64,000 nt of DNA from NCBI GenBank assembly GCA_963842335.1, contig CAWJGF010000010.1, positions 186,001-250,000 on the forward strand, written 5' to 3'. Positions 34,372-42,700 of this stretch are shown here, piece by piece. The notes under the pieces were generated by a model. The model was given only the letters and a program-made list of their open reading frames with translations. It searched no databases and had not been told where the DNA came from. Position 1 is the first letter of the stretch, and each line of letters starts with the position of its first letter. The translations under genes were made by a program, and so were the position numbers. The DNA is from PALSA-600 sp963842335. Lineage in GTDB: Bacteria > Actinomycetota > Thermoleophilia > Gaiellales > Gaiellaceae.

Positions 34372-36588
34372 GTGAAGGTCAGACGGACCCGCCTGCTCCT
34401 GCCGCTCCTGCTCGTGGTCGTCGCGGCGGTCGCCGCCGCATCGACCCGCGCTGGTGCTGCAAGCAGTGAGAATCGTGGCGCAACGACGCCGATCCAGCAC
34501 CTCGTGGTGATCTTCCAGGAGAACGTTTCCTTCGATCACTATTTCGGCACCTACCCGACGGCGGCGAACACGGATGGTTCGAAGTTCGCGGCCGCGCCCG
34601 GCACACCCGCGGTGGACGGCCTCGTGCCGGCGACGAACGCGTCGATTCCGGTCGCCCGGCAGCACGCGTCGGACCTGACGTCGAGCAATCCGAACTCGTC
34701 GCTGCCGTTCCGGCTCGATAGCAGCCCGACTGGCACCGTGGGAAGCGCGGGTGGGCAGCTGACATGCGACCAGGATCACAACTACAGCGACGAGCAGCAA
34801 GCGTTCGACGGCGGCCTGATGAATCTGTTCGTACAGAGCGTCGGGACCGGCGGCACGAGCACTACGCCGTTCGGAACGCAGTGTGATCCGAAGACGGTCA
34901 TGGACTACTACGACGGCAACACCGTCACGGCGCTGTGGAACTACGCACAGCACTACGCCATGAGTGACAACTCGTTCAGCCCGACCTTCGGCCCTTCGGC
35001 GCCGGGCGCGATCAACCTCACCTCGGGTGACACCGGCAACGTCGATATGGCGCATACCGCGGGGACGGTCTCGGTTGCGACCGCTGCGAATCCGAACGCA
35101 GATGTCACGCCCGACGGGCTCGGCGGCGAATCGCTCACGAGCGACGCGCAGCCGTACTGGGACGACTGTTCCACCCGCGACGCAGTGGCCCTCAAAGGCA
35201 TGAACATCGGCGACGAGCTGAACGCCGCCCAACTCTCCTGGGGCTGGTTCCAGGGAGGACAGCGGCCGACGACCGCGTTTGCCGCGGCCGCGGCCGCCAC
35301 AGGCCACGCCGGGCAGTCGACCTCGTCGTTCATCCCAGACGAGTTCTCCGGCCCGTTCACCGGCAAGGTCGTGCCGCCGCACGCAAGCAACCAGGCGCTC
35401 TGCGACGCCGTCCACCCGGTGGGCATTGCGCTCGGCGGGAGCGGCCAGTGGGGCTTCAAGGACGACTACATCCCCCATCACGAGCCGTTCGACTATTACG
35501 CCTCGACGGCGAACCCGCATCACCTCGTGGTCGCGTCGGATAGCACGGGCAACGACACGCTCGCCGGCCTCCAGACGATCGGCACCGACACGCAGTCCTA
35601 CGCCGACGGCCGGCCGCAGTTCGACACGCCGAACCACAACTACGACGTCAGTGACTTCGATCAGCTCGTCGCAGCGATCAATCGCGGCGCGCTGCCGTCA
35701 TCGGCGCTTCCGAATGTCAGCTTCCTCAAGGCTCCAGGGTACGAGGACGGCCACGCCGCCTACTCGAATCCCGCCGACGAGCAGGCATTCGTCGTGCACG
35801 AGATCAACTCGCTGATGCAATCGCCCGACTGGTCGAGCACGGCGATCGTCGTCGCCTACGACGACTCCGACGGTTGGTACGACCACGTCTTCAGCGGCGT
35901 GACCAACCCATCGGCGTCGGTTGCCGACAACCTCACGAACACGGTCAAGAAGCCGGCGGTCGGAACGTCAGGGCTCTGTGGAACGGAGTCGTCCGACTCG
36001 CAGCCGCTCGCCGGCGAGCAGGGCCGCTGCGGCTTCGGGCCGCGCCACCCGTTCCTCGTCATCTCGCCGTTCGCGAAGCAGAACGGCGTCGATCACGACC
36101 TGAGTGATCTGGCGTCCGTCCCGAACTTCATCGAGTACAACTGGGGCCTTCCGCCCATCGCCGGCTCATTCGACCACGCGCTCGCGCCGGTCGACGCGTC
36201 GGAAGGGGCGGCTTTCGACCTCGCGGGCCTGTTCGACTTCAAGAACGCGCTGCCTGCGGTCCAGTTGAGCCCGACGACCGGGCAGATCAACCTCGCAAAC
36301 GCGCATCTGCAGGGGAGGGATCTGAAAGGCAGCAACCTGTCAGGCGCCGACCTGTCGGGCGCGTCGCTCCAGGGCGTGAACCTGAAGGGAGCGTTCCTCG
36401 AGAACGCGAACCTGCAGGAAGCGAGCCTGCAGGGTGTCAACCTCCAGGGTGCCGATCTGACCGGCGCGAACCTGACCGGGGCGCACCTCCAGGGTACGAA
36501 CACGAGAAACGTCGTCTGGTCGAACGCGACGTGCCCCGACGGCTCGAACAGCGATGGCGACGGCGGCGCCTGCGCGGGCCACTTCTAA
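34372..36588 (+). CDS. Secreted phosphoesterase (phospholipase C/acid phosphatase family) with C-terminal pentapeptide repeats
   Basis: A 738-residue exported protein. GTG 34372 with AAGGGGGAG upstream opens a signal peptide (VKVRRTRLLLPLLLVVVAAV). The main domain (about residues 40-620) is the PF04185 phosphoesterase family: LVVIFQENVSFDHYFGTYP near 44-62, TAIVVAYDDSDGWYDHV near 496-512, RHPFLVISPFAKQNGVDHD near 559-577. These enzymes cleave phosphodiesters or phosphomonoesters, often phospholipids. Residues about 640-718 form a run of A(D/N)LxG pentapeptide repeats (LSGADLSGASLQGVNLKGAF), folding as a right-handed beta-helix. This combination is unusual and could anchor the enzyme to a surface. 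It is flanked by a strong terminator. Confidence 0.88.
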   Translation: MKVRRTRLLLPLLLVVVAAVAAASTRAGAASSENRGATTPIQHLVVIFQENVSFDHYFGTYPTAANTDGSKFAAAPGTPAVDGLVPATNASIPVARQHASDLTSSNPNSSLPFRLDSSPTGTVGSAGGQLTCDQDHNYSDEQQAFDGGLMNLFVQSVGTGGTSTTPFGTQCDPKTVMDYYDGNTVTALWNYAQHYAMSDNSFSPTFGPSAPGAINLTSGDTGNVDMAHTAGTVSVATAANPNADVTPDGLGGESLTSDAQPYWDDCSTRDAVALKGMNIGDELNAAQLSWGWFQGGQRPTTAFAAAAAATGHAGQSTSSFIPDEFSGPFTGKVVPPHASNQALCDAVHPVGIALGGSGQWGFKDDYIPHHEPFDYYASTANPHHLVVASDSTGNDTLAGLQTIGTDTQSYADGRPQFDTPNHNYDVSDFDQLVAAINRGALPSSALPNVSFLKAPGYEDGHAAYSNPADEQAFVVHEINSLMQSPDWSSTAIVVAYDDSDGWYDHVFSGVTNPSASVADNLTNTVKKPAVGTSGLCGTESSDSQPLAGEQGRCGFGPRHPFLVISPFAKQNGVDHDLSDLASVPNFIEYNWGLPPIAGSFDHALAPVDASEGAAFDLAGLFDFKNALPAVQLSPTTGQINLANAHLQGRDLKGSNLSGADLSGASLQGVNLKGAFLENANLQEASLQGVNLQGADLTGANLTGAHLQGTNTRNVVWSNATCPDGSNSDGDGGACAGHF

Positions 36589-36613
36589 CCGCGCCGCCGA
36601 CGCAACGCATCTC

Positions 36614-36645
36614 CTCTGGGGCCCGGCGTCGTCCGGGCCCCAGAG
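36614..36645 (+). terminator. Intrinsic terminator hairpin after the phosphoesterase
   Basis: 13-bp stem CTCTGGGGCCCGG with its complement and a CGTCGT loop, starting 26 bases after the stop of the phosphoesterase gene. The rest of the 305-bp gap to 36894 shows no supported gene. Confidence 0.8.
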
Positions 36646-36893
36646 TGACACGACCACTTCCACTCAGCTTCGACGATCAGGCGGGCCGGGACCAACCGGC
36701 GGATCGCCCTGTCCAACGCGGACGAGCAGCTGCGACACGTCCGGTGTCAGACACGCGCACGAACGCGTGACGAATGCGTCGCCGACGCGTGACGGACCTC
36801 CGGGTTCGCGGCCGGCGCGTGCACGCACCCCCGAGACCTCGCCACCGAACCGGACTCTCCAGCGCCAGAGAGGCGAGGTGGCATAGTCGCTCC

Positions 36894-37475
36894 ATGAAGC
36901 CCGACCGTATGGAGGCGTTCACGGACGGTGTGATCGCGATTCTGATCACGATCCTCGTCCTCGAGTTGCGTCCCCCCGCCGGGCATCAGCTTGGCGACAT
37001 CCTGGATGAGAAGAGCAAGCTGCTTGCCTACGTGCTGAGCTTCGTCTTCGTCGCGATCTACTGGGTCAACCATCACCATCTGTTCCAGGTCGTCCGCCGC
37101 ATCGATGGACGGACGCTCTGGGCGAACATCCATCTGCTCTTCTGGCTCTCGCTGACCCCGATCGCGACTGCGTGGCTCGGCGAAGCCGGTGTGGAACAGG
37201 GGCCGGTCGCCGCGTACGCGATCGTGCTGATTGGGTGCGCTGTTGCGTACACGATCCTGACGCTGGCTCTGCTCGCGTCGCACGAGCCCGAATCGGAGCT
37301 CGCCCGGGCGATCGGCAACGACAGGAAAGGCAAGGTGTCGCTCGCCGCCTACGTTGTCGCTTTCGCGTTCTCGTTCATCGTTCCCTGGGTCTCGATCGCA
37401 CTCTTCGTGGCGGTCGCATTCGTATGGTTCATCCCGGACCGGCGGATCGAGCGCGTCCTCTTCGAAAAGCCGTAG
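36894..37475 (+). CDS. TMEM175-family (DUF1211) membrane protein, putative potassium channel
   Basis: A 193-residue protein with six hydrophobic helices. It begins MKPDRMEAFTDGVIAILITI; the RxxAFTDGVxAI stretch is the FSDG signature of bacterial TMEM175, homologous to a lysosomal potassium-leak channel. VNHHHLF (helix 2-3 loop) and LFWLSLTPIATAWLG also match the family. ATG 36894 is chosen because the protein then begins at the signature; earlier in-frame codons are in intergenic-looking sequence. Confidence 0.88.
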   Translation: MKPDRMEAFTDGVIAILITILVLELRPPAGHQLGDILDEKSKLLAYVLSFVFVAIYWVNHHHLFQVVRRIDGRTLWANIHLLFWLSLTPIATAWLGEAGVEQGPVAAYAIVLIGCAVAYTILTLALLASHEPESELARAIGNDRKGKVSLAAYVVAFAFSFIVPWVSIALFVAVAFVWFIPDRRIERVLFEKP

Positions 37476-37512
37476 TGCACTGCGGTTGTGGGGGCGTCAG
37501 CAAACCGGCTCG

Positions 37513-37698
37513 TCACGCGGCTGAACGCTCGGCCAGGAACGCGCCGAAGTCGAACGACCCGTCACACACGAAGCGCACCAGTTCGATCTCGTTCTTGGTC
37601 AGGTCGGGTGCTTTGCCCGACGTCTCGATCGCCGAGCGCAGGTGCTCTCGCACGGCGGTCGCCGTGAAGTCCCGCATGAAGTGCCTGATGCCCTTCAT
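37513..37698 (-). CDS. Small protein of unknown function (61 residues)
   Basis: Starts ATG with GGAGGGG six bases upstream, a very good ribosome-binding signal. The protein MKGIRHFMRDFTATAVREHL and its continuation is amphipathic and helical without membrane segments. Acidic/basic patterning suggests a folded soluble peptide. No family recognised. Confidence 0.6.
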   Translation of the reverse strand: MKGIRHFMRDFTATAVREHLRSAIETSGKAPDLTKNEIELVRFVCDGSFDFGAFLAERSAA

Positions 37699-37782
37699 CT
37701 ACCCCTCCGTTGGTTTGGTCCAGAACCAGGTCGGCCCGTTCCAGGCGGAATCGTCAGTGAATACCTGTCGCGGGACCGGGCT

Positions 37783-37974
37783 CTAGGACGGCGTGAGTCG
37801 TCGAGCGAAGCGCGCGATCGTGGCGCCTGTTCCGGCGAGAGCTAACGTTGCGACGCCCACCAGGTTCGTCGTGACGCACGTTCGGCAGGCGTTGCAACAG
37901 GCCGTCGCCATCGGGGCCTGCTCGCCGTACCTCGCGGCAGCCTGAGTCAAACGAACGGTCGCAAACTGCTTCAT
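37783..37974 (-). CDS. Small cysteine-rich membrane protein candidate (63 residues)
   Basis: An open frame with coding-like third positions. The middle has a CCNACRTC motif followed directly by a hydrophobic segment (NLVGVATLALAGTGATIARF) that could be one transmembrane helix. The ribosome-binding site is weak. The CC..C..C cluster at a membrane edge could bind a metal or be redox active. No family recognised. Confidence 0.4.
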   Translation of the reverse strand: MKQFATVRLTQAAARYGEQAPMATACCNACRTCVTTNLVGVATLALAGTGATIARFARRLTPS

Positions 37975-38034
37975 CGGACTCAGTGTACGCCTCGATGTCG
38001 ACCACGTTTTCGAGCGGCGAACGGTGGGCCGTTG

Positions 38035-38336
38035 TCACGCGGCCGCGAGCCACTCCTCGAACGTCGGGCCGGCGAGGGTCGCTTCAGGCCCGTGCAGCAT
38101 CCCCCGTCCTCCGAGATGACGGGCTCGTCGTCGGCTGCCTCCGGCTTGGTCGCCAGGTCTGCAACCGCCTCCGCAACCGTCCGAGCTGCGACGAGTTGCG
38201 TGCGCATCGGCTGCACGTAGCTCACGTCGCCGTCCCGCCTCCAGTCGATGCGTTGCCCGACGAACTCATGGATGCCCTGCGCCCGACCCGAACGACCTGC
38301 TTGGTCTGAGCCTTCCCCACAAGCACGCAATTCCAC
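38035..38336 (-). pseudogene. Remnant of an NmrA-like SDR oxidoreductase
   Basis: Two minus-strand pieces in different frames. The upstream piece (to about 38100) reads VQPMRTQLVAARTVAEAVAD after a RRDGDVSYVQP stretch, like the middle of NmrA-type NAD(P)-binding proteins. The second piece (38100-38035), shifted in frame, reads MLHGPEATLAGPTFEEWLAA and stop, the characteristic end (..GPTRFEDWL) of that family. The N-terminal Rossmann half is missing. So this is a decayed, frameshifted gene. Confidence 0.55.
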
Positions 38337-38440
38337 ATCAGGTCTCTAGCGAGCCTCGCCTACTCAAACCCTGGCAAAGTCGCCGCACCGCCGAGTGAAT
38401 CCGACGGTGGCTGGCTCGCGTATTCGGGTAAGGAGAACGA

Positions 38441-39460
38441 ATGAGAGAGGCGCGCGAACATGAACGCGACGTGGCAGTTGACCCTGGAACCGCACATGCG
38501 TTCTGGGTGCGAGCGCCAGGTCACGGAGAGATCCGTCCAATCGGCCTCCCTGAGCCGGGGCCGGGCGATGTGGTCGTTCGGACCATGCGGTCGGGGGTCA
38601 GCCGCGGCACCGAGACGCTGGTGTTCCGGGGCGGAGTGCCGCCGGACCAGCGCGCCAGGATGCGCGCGCCGTTCCAGGAGGGGGACTTCCCGGGGCCGGT
38701 CAAGTACGGCTACCTGAACGTTGGCGCCGTGGAGCAAGGGCCGCCCGAGCTACGCGGCCGCACGGTGTTCTGTCTCTACCCGCACCAGACCGCGTACGTC
38801 GTCCCCGCCGGTGCCGTCTCGATCGTGCCGGATGGAGTCCCGCCCGCCCGTGCCGTGCTCGCGGGCACCGTCGAGACCGCCGTCAACGCACTGTGGGACG
38901 CCACCCCGCTCGTTGGTGACCGCGTGGCGGTCGTCGGCGCCGGGATGGTCGGCTGCTGCGTCGCACGACTGCTCCAGCGGTTTCCGGGCGTGGAGGTCAC
39001 GCTCGTGGACGTCGATCCCGGCCGCGCGGACATCGCGGCCTCGCTCGGGGTCGACTTCGCACTCCCGACGGACGCCGCCGGCAACCGCGACCTGGTTCTG
39101 CACACGAGTGCGACCTCATCCGGGCTCCAGCGCTCGCTCGAGTTGCTCGCCGCGGAGGGCACCGTGATCGACCTCAGCTGGTACGGCGACACCGAGGTCC
39201 GGCTGTCGCTGGGCGGGGCCTTCCACACCAACCGCCTCGGCATCCGCTCGAGCCAGGTCGGCACCGTTTCCCCGGCCCGCGCCGCGCGTCGCACCACGGC
39301 CGATCGACTGGCGCTCGCCCTCGACCTACTGCGAGACCCCGCCTTCGACGTCCTCCTCACGGGCGAGTCGCAGTTCGACGAGTTGCCCGAGGTGATGGCT
39401 CGGCTGGCCGCGGGGAGCCTGCCGGCGCTCTGTCACACGATCACGTACGACGAGGGGTAG
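38441..39460 (+). CDS. MDR-family dehydrogenase of the pterin-like cluster
   Basis: A 339-residue medium-chain dehydrogenase. It has GxGxxG-type Rossmann segment VAVVGAGMVGCCVARLLQRF (about residues 165-184) and an N-terminal MRSGVSRGTETLVFRGGVP region in place of a normal zinc site; the usual GHE catalytic zinc motif is not evident. The closest pattern is the group found beside PTPS homologues in Actinobacteria and near bacteriochlorophyllide-type dehydrogenases. AAGGAG precedes ATG 38441. It leads a run of nine co-directional genes. Its substrate is probably an intermediate of that pathway. Confidence 0.85.
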   Translation: MREAREHERDVAVDPGTAHAFWVRAPGHGEIRPIGLPEPGPGDVVVRTMRSGVSRGTETLVFRGGVPPDQRARMRAPFQEGDFPGPVKYGYLNVGAVEQGPPELRGRTVFCLYPHQTAYVVPAGAVSIVPDGVPPARAVLAGTVETAVNALWDATPLVGDRVAVVGAGMVGCCVARLLQRFPGVEVTLVDVDPGRADIAASLGVDFALPTDAAGNRDLVLHTSATSSGLQRSLELLAAEGTVIDLSWYGDTEVRLSLGGAFHTNRLGIRSSQVGTVSPARAARRTTADRLALALDLLRDPAFDVLLTGESQFDELPEVMARLAAGSLPALCHTITYDEG

Positions 39461-39463
39461 AGC

Positions 39464-39862
39464 GTGTTCAGCGTCACCGTCCGCGACCACGTGATGATCG
39501 CCCACAGCCTGCGCGGCGAGACCTTTGGACCGGCACAGGCGCTCCACGGCGCGACCTACGTCATCGACGCCACGTTCCGGCGTGCGAACCTCGATGCCGA
39601 CGGCGTGGTGGTCGACATCGGCCGAGCGGCCGAAGAGCTGCGCGCCGTTGTGGCGGAGCTCAACTATCGAAACCTCGACGACGTGCCGGCTCTGGCGGGC
39701 ATGAACACCACGACGGAGGTGCTCGCCCGGCTGATCGCGGATCGGCTCGCGGAGCGTGTGCATGCCGGCGCCCTCGGCGACGCCGCTCGGGAGCTCGCCG
39801 GGCTCATCGTCACGCTGCGCGAGTCGCACATCGCCTCGGCGACGTACGAGCGCGCGTTGTGA
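39464..39862 (+). CDS. 6-pyruvoyl-tetrahydropterin synthase/QueD-fold protein lacking the catalytic triad
   Basis: A 132-residue T-fold protein. The fold motifs are present: MIAHSLRGETFGPAQALHGA (residues 11-30), VVVDIG near 49, NTTTEVLARLIADRL near 80 and TLRESHIASATYE near the end. However, compared with E. coli QueD the third zinc histidine is Ala30, the catalytic cysteine is absent, and the LDHxxLN Asp-His pair is replaced by LNYRNLD. Only the pterin-anchoring Glu in RES remains. From memory, the Streptomyces coelicolor homologue SCO6650 was crystallised and reported to lack metal, triad and PTPS activity, with a pterin-like pocket retained. This protein has the same losses. GTG start just after the dehydrogenase stop. 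Confidence 0.88.
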   Translation: MFSVTVRDHVMIAHSLRGETFGPAQALHGATYVIDATFRRANLDADGVVVDIGRAAEELRAVVAELNYRNLDDVPALAGMNTTTEVLARLIADRLAERVHAGALGDAARELAGLIVTLRESHIASATYERAL

Positions 39863-40917
39863 GGACCGTGCACGTGATCGTTCCCGACGGGATCGACGAT
39901 CCCGCCCGGCCGAGCGGCGGCAACACCTTCGACCGGCTGGTGTGCCGAGGCCTCGCCGCCGCCGGCTGGGCGGTGCACCTGCATGCCATGCCCGGGCCGT
40001 GGCCGCGGCCCGATGCGTCGTCGTTCGTTGCTCTGGCCGATGCCGTCCGTCGGATCCCCGACGGCGCCGTCGTCCTGGTCGACGGCCTGATCGCGTCACC
40101 TGCGCCCGAGGTGCTCGCCCCAGAGGCGGGCCGCCTGCGCCTGGTCGTGCTCGTGCACATGCCGCTCGGCAACGGCGCATCGGACGCAGGCGTGAAGGAG
40201 CGGGAGGGCGCGGTGCTGGCGGCCGCGACGTCGGTCGTCACGACGAGCGTCTGGGCTCGGCGCGCGCTCCTGGAGCTCTACGCGCTGCCGGGCGACCGGG
40301 TCCACGTCGCCGAGCCCGGCGCCGATGCCGCCGACCTCGCCCCCGGCACGGCGACGGCCGGGGCGCTGCTCTCGGTCGCCGCAGTCATCCCCGGCAAGGG
40401 GCACGACCTGCTGCTCGACGCGCTCGCGATGGTGGGCGGCCTGCGTTGGCAATGCCTGTGCGTCGGCAGCGTGGAGCGCGACCCCGAGTTCGCCGAAGGT
40501 CTGCGCCGGCGCGTCCTCGACAGCCGGCTGGACGGCCGCGTGCAATTCTCGGGACCACAGTCCGGCGTCGATCTTGCCCGCAGCTACGGCGCGGCTGATC
40601 TGCTCGTGCTCCCGTCGCGCGGGGAGACGTACGGAATGGTCGTCACTGAGGCGCTCGCACGCGGCCTGCCGGTTGTCGCCGCCGAGGTGGGCGGGGTACC
40701 GGAAGCGCTGGGGCATGGCGCCGACGGCACCCGGCCCGGGCTGCTCGTTCCCCCCGACGACCCGGCCGCGCTTCGCGACGCGCTCCGAGCCTGGCTCGAG
40801 GACGCCGACCTGCGACGACGGCTGCGGCGGGCAGCGCGCGAACGGCGCGCCTCGCTCTCCCGCTGGTCGACGACCGCATCCCTCGTGGCCGACGTTCTTG
40901 TGGGGGCGGCGCGATGA
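39859..40917 (+). CDS. GT4-family glycosyltransferase
   Basis: A 352-residue GT-B glycosyltransferase. N-terminal acceptor domain with RPSGGNTFDRLVCRGLAAAG; C-terminal nucleotide-sugar domain with LLSVAAVIPGKGHDLLLDAL, then DLLVLPSRGETYGMVVTEAL carrying the ExxxxxxxE signature (E near residue 255 and 263), and VAAEVGGVPEAL. It probably glycosylates the product of the cluster. GTG start overlaps the PTPS-like gene by 4 bases. Confidence 0.9.
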   Translation: MRTVHVIVPDGIDDPARPSGGNTFDRLVCRGLAAAGWAVHLHAMPGPWPRPDASSFVALADAVRRIPDGAVVLVDGLIASPAPEVLAPEAGRLRLVVLVHMPLGNGASDAGVKEREGAVLAAATSVVTTSVWARRALLELYALPGDRVHVAEPGADAADLAPGTATAGALLSVAAVIPGKGHDLLLDALAMVGGLRWQCLCVGSVERDPEFAEGLRRRVLDSRLDGRVQFSGPQSGVDLARSYGAADLLVLPSRGETYGMVVTEALARGLPVVAAEVGGVPEALGHGADGTRPGLLVPPDDPAALRDALRAWLEDADLRRRLRRAARERRASLSRWSTTASLVADVLVGAAR

Positions 40918-41735
40918 CCGTCGAGGCGATCCGGGTCGGCCCGGGTTGGCTCGACCTGCGCGAGGGCGCGGACGCGGCAGCCCGCGCCGAAGAGCTCGTT
41001 GGGCGGCTTTGCCGCCGTCTGCCCGCCGGCGGTCCCCAGGTGATCCACGACCTCGCCTGCGGCAGTGGCGCAATGGGGCGGTGGCTCGCGCCGCTCCTGC
41101 CCGGACCGCAGCACTGGGTCATCCACGACCGCGACGCGGACCTGCTGGCGCTTGCCGCAGCCGAGCTGCCCGGCCCGGCGGCCGACGGGGCTCCCGTTGT
41201 CGTCGAGACCCGGCTATCCGACATCACGCAACTCGGCGCGGACGATCTCGCAGACGCGACCCTCATCACCACGTCGGCGCTCCTCGACCTGCTGACGGAG
41301 GAGGAGCTGGCGGGGCTGATCCGCGCGTGCGCAAGCGCCGGGTGCCCGGTCCTGTTCGCGCTCTCCGTCACCGGTCGCGTTGACCTCGTTCCGGCGGATC
41401 CGCTCGACGCGCGCGTGGCGGCCGCGTTCGACGCACACCAGCGCCGACTGACTCCGCGCGGCCGTCTGCTCGGCCCGGACGCGGTGGAAGCGGCTGTGGT
41501 TGGTTTCCGACGGCTGGGCGCCGAGGTCGTCGTCAGACCGAGCCCATGGCGGCTCGGCGCTGCCGTAAGCGACCTCGCATCCGAGTGGTTCACCGGCTGG
41601 GTGGATGCCGCATGCGAGCAGGAGCCAGCACTGGCCCCCGATGTCGAGCTCTATCGACGCTGCCGTCTGGGAGAGGCGGAAGCCGGGACCCTCGCCGTTA
41701 CCGTTGGCCATGCCGACCTTTTGGTGCTGCCGTGA
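40914..41735 (+). CDS. SAM-dependent methyltransferase
   Basis: A 273-residue class I methyltransferase. Motif I is VIHDLACGSGAMGRWLAPLL at about residues 43-62; acidic motif II VIHDRDADLL follows; post motif DATLITTSALLDLLTEEEL is in the usual place. Overlaps its neighbours by 4 bases on both sides (ATGA in, GTGA out). It is likely a tailoring enzyme for the glycosylated product of the cluster. Confidence 0.88.
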   Translation: MTVEAIRVGPGWLDLREGADAAARAEELVGRLCRRLPAGGPQVIHDLACGSGAMGRWLAPLLPGPQHWVIHDRDADLLALAAAELPGPAADGAPVVVETRLSDITQLGADDLADATLITTSALLDLLTEEELAGLIRACASAGCPVLFALSVTGRVDLVPADPLDARVAAAFDAHQRRLTPRGRLLGPDAVEAAVVGFRRLGAEVVVRPSPWRLGAAVSDLASEWFTGWVDAACEQEPALAPDVELYRRCRLGEAEAGTLAVTVGHADLLVLP

Positions 41736-42700
41736 GAAGGGGCATTCGGCGGTGGGGCAGCTCGACCGTCGCGGTCGCGGCACTGGGGGTTGTGGTCTGG
41801 CGATTCGGCACCGGCCCGTTCCTCGTCGGCCTCGAGGCGATCGACGGCCGTGCGCTTCTGGCGGCGGCGGCCATCTTCATCCTCACCACCGTCTGCAGCG
41901 CGTGGCGATGGACGATCGTCTCCCGCGGTCTCGGTCTCCGTCTGTCCCTACCGGCCGCCGTCGCCGCCTACTACAGGGCGGTGTTTCTCAACCTCGTGCT
42001 CCCGGGCGGTGTCGCCGGCGATGTCCATCGTGGCGTCAGCCATGGCCGGGAAATGCATGACGTCGGCGGTGGCTTGAGGGCCGTCGCGTGGGAGCGCGGC
42101 GCCGGCCAGGTCGTGCAGGCCGTCCTGTCGATCTCCGTTCTGCTCGTCTTACCTTCGCCCGTCCGCTCTTCCATGCCATTCGTCGCAATCGCAGCGGTCG
42201 CGATCGTCCTCGCGGTCGTTCTCGTCGGTCGGGTGAGAATGGGCGGCGAGCGTTCCCGGTGGATGCGAGGACGGCGCGTGGTGCTGACCGATATCCGCAA
42301 CGGACTGTTGCGGCGCGATGCTTTGCGCGTGCTGGTGCTCTCCTCGGCCGTGGTGTTCATCGGCCACACGGCCACGTTCCTCGTCGCCGCGCGCGCGGTC
42401 GGCGTCGATACCCCCATCTCACGCCTGCTGCCGTTGGCGGTGCTCGCGTTGCTGGCCATGGTGCTGCCGAGCATCGGTGGCTGGGGGCCGCGAGAGGGAC
42501 TGACCGCATGGTCGTTCTCCGCGGCCGGCCTCGGCGCGGGTCGTGGTGCCGCGACCGCCGTGGCCTACGGCGTCCTGGTGCTCGCCGCCAGCCTTCCCGG
42601 CGCGGTGGTGCTCGTGGTTGGGTGGCTTCCCTGGCGCCGTCTCTCGAGGGCTCGGTCGCGTCGGGTCGTCTTCGGGTCGGAAGAAGCCGCGGATGCGTGA
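41732..42700 (+). CDS. Lysylphosphatidylglycerol synthase TM-type (UPF0104) membrane protein
   Basis: A 322-residue integral membrane protein with about 8-9 helices, corresponding to the flippase part of LPG synthases without the transferase domain. Characteristic residues are AYYRAVFLNLVLPGGVAGDV (family FLNxxLPGGxGGDxxR) near 76-95 and VLPSIGGWGPREGLTAWSF near 243-261. It may move or anchor a lipid-linked intermediate. GTG start 4 bases inside the methyltransferase. Confidence 0.88.
   Translation: MRRGIRRWGSSTVAVAALGVVVWRFGTGPFLVGLEAIDGRALLAAAAIFILTTVCSAWRWTIVSRGLGLRLSLPAAVAAYYRAVFLNLVLPGGVAGDVHRGVSHGREMHDVGGGLRAVAWERGAGQVVQAVLSISVLLVLPSPVRSSMPFVAIAAVAIVLAVVLVGRVRMGGERSRWMRGRRVVLTDIRNGLLRRDALRVLVLSSAVVFIGHTATFLVAARAVGVDTPISRLLPLAVLALLAMVLPSIGGWGPREGLTAWSFSAAGLGAGRGAATAVAYGVLVLAASLPGAVVLVVGWLPWRRLSRARSRRVVFGSEEAADA

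Noticed and set aside
34345..35637. 430-codon minus-strand frame opposite the phosphoesterase
   Set aside because: Composition typical of an antisense frame (Arg/Val/Ala) and no start signal.
39464..39862. Functional QueD/PTPS enzyme and a queuosine or biopterin pathway
   Set aside because: Catalytic triad and a zinc ligand are missing, and no queC/queE or GTP cyclohydrolase I is nearby.
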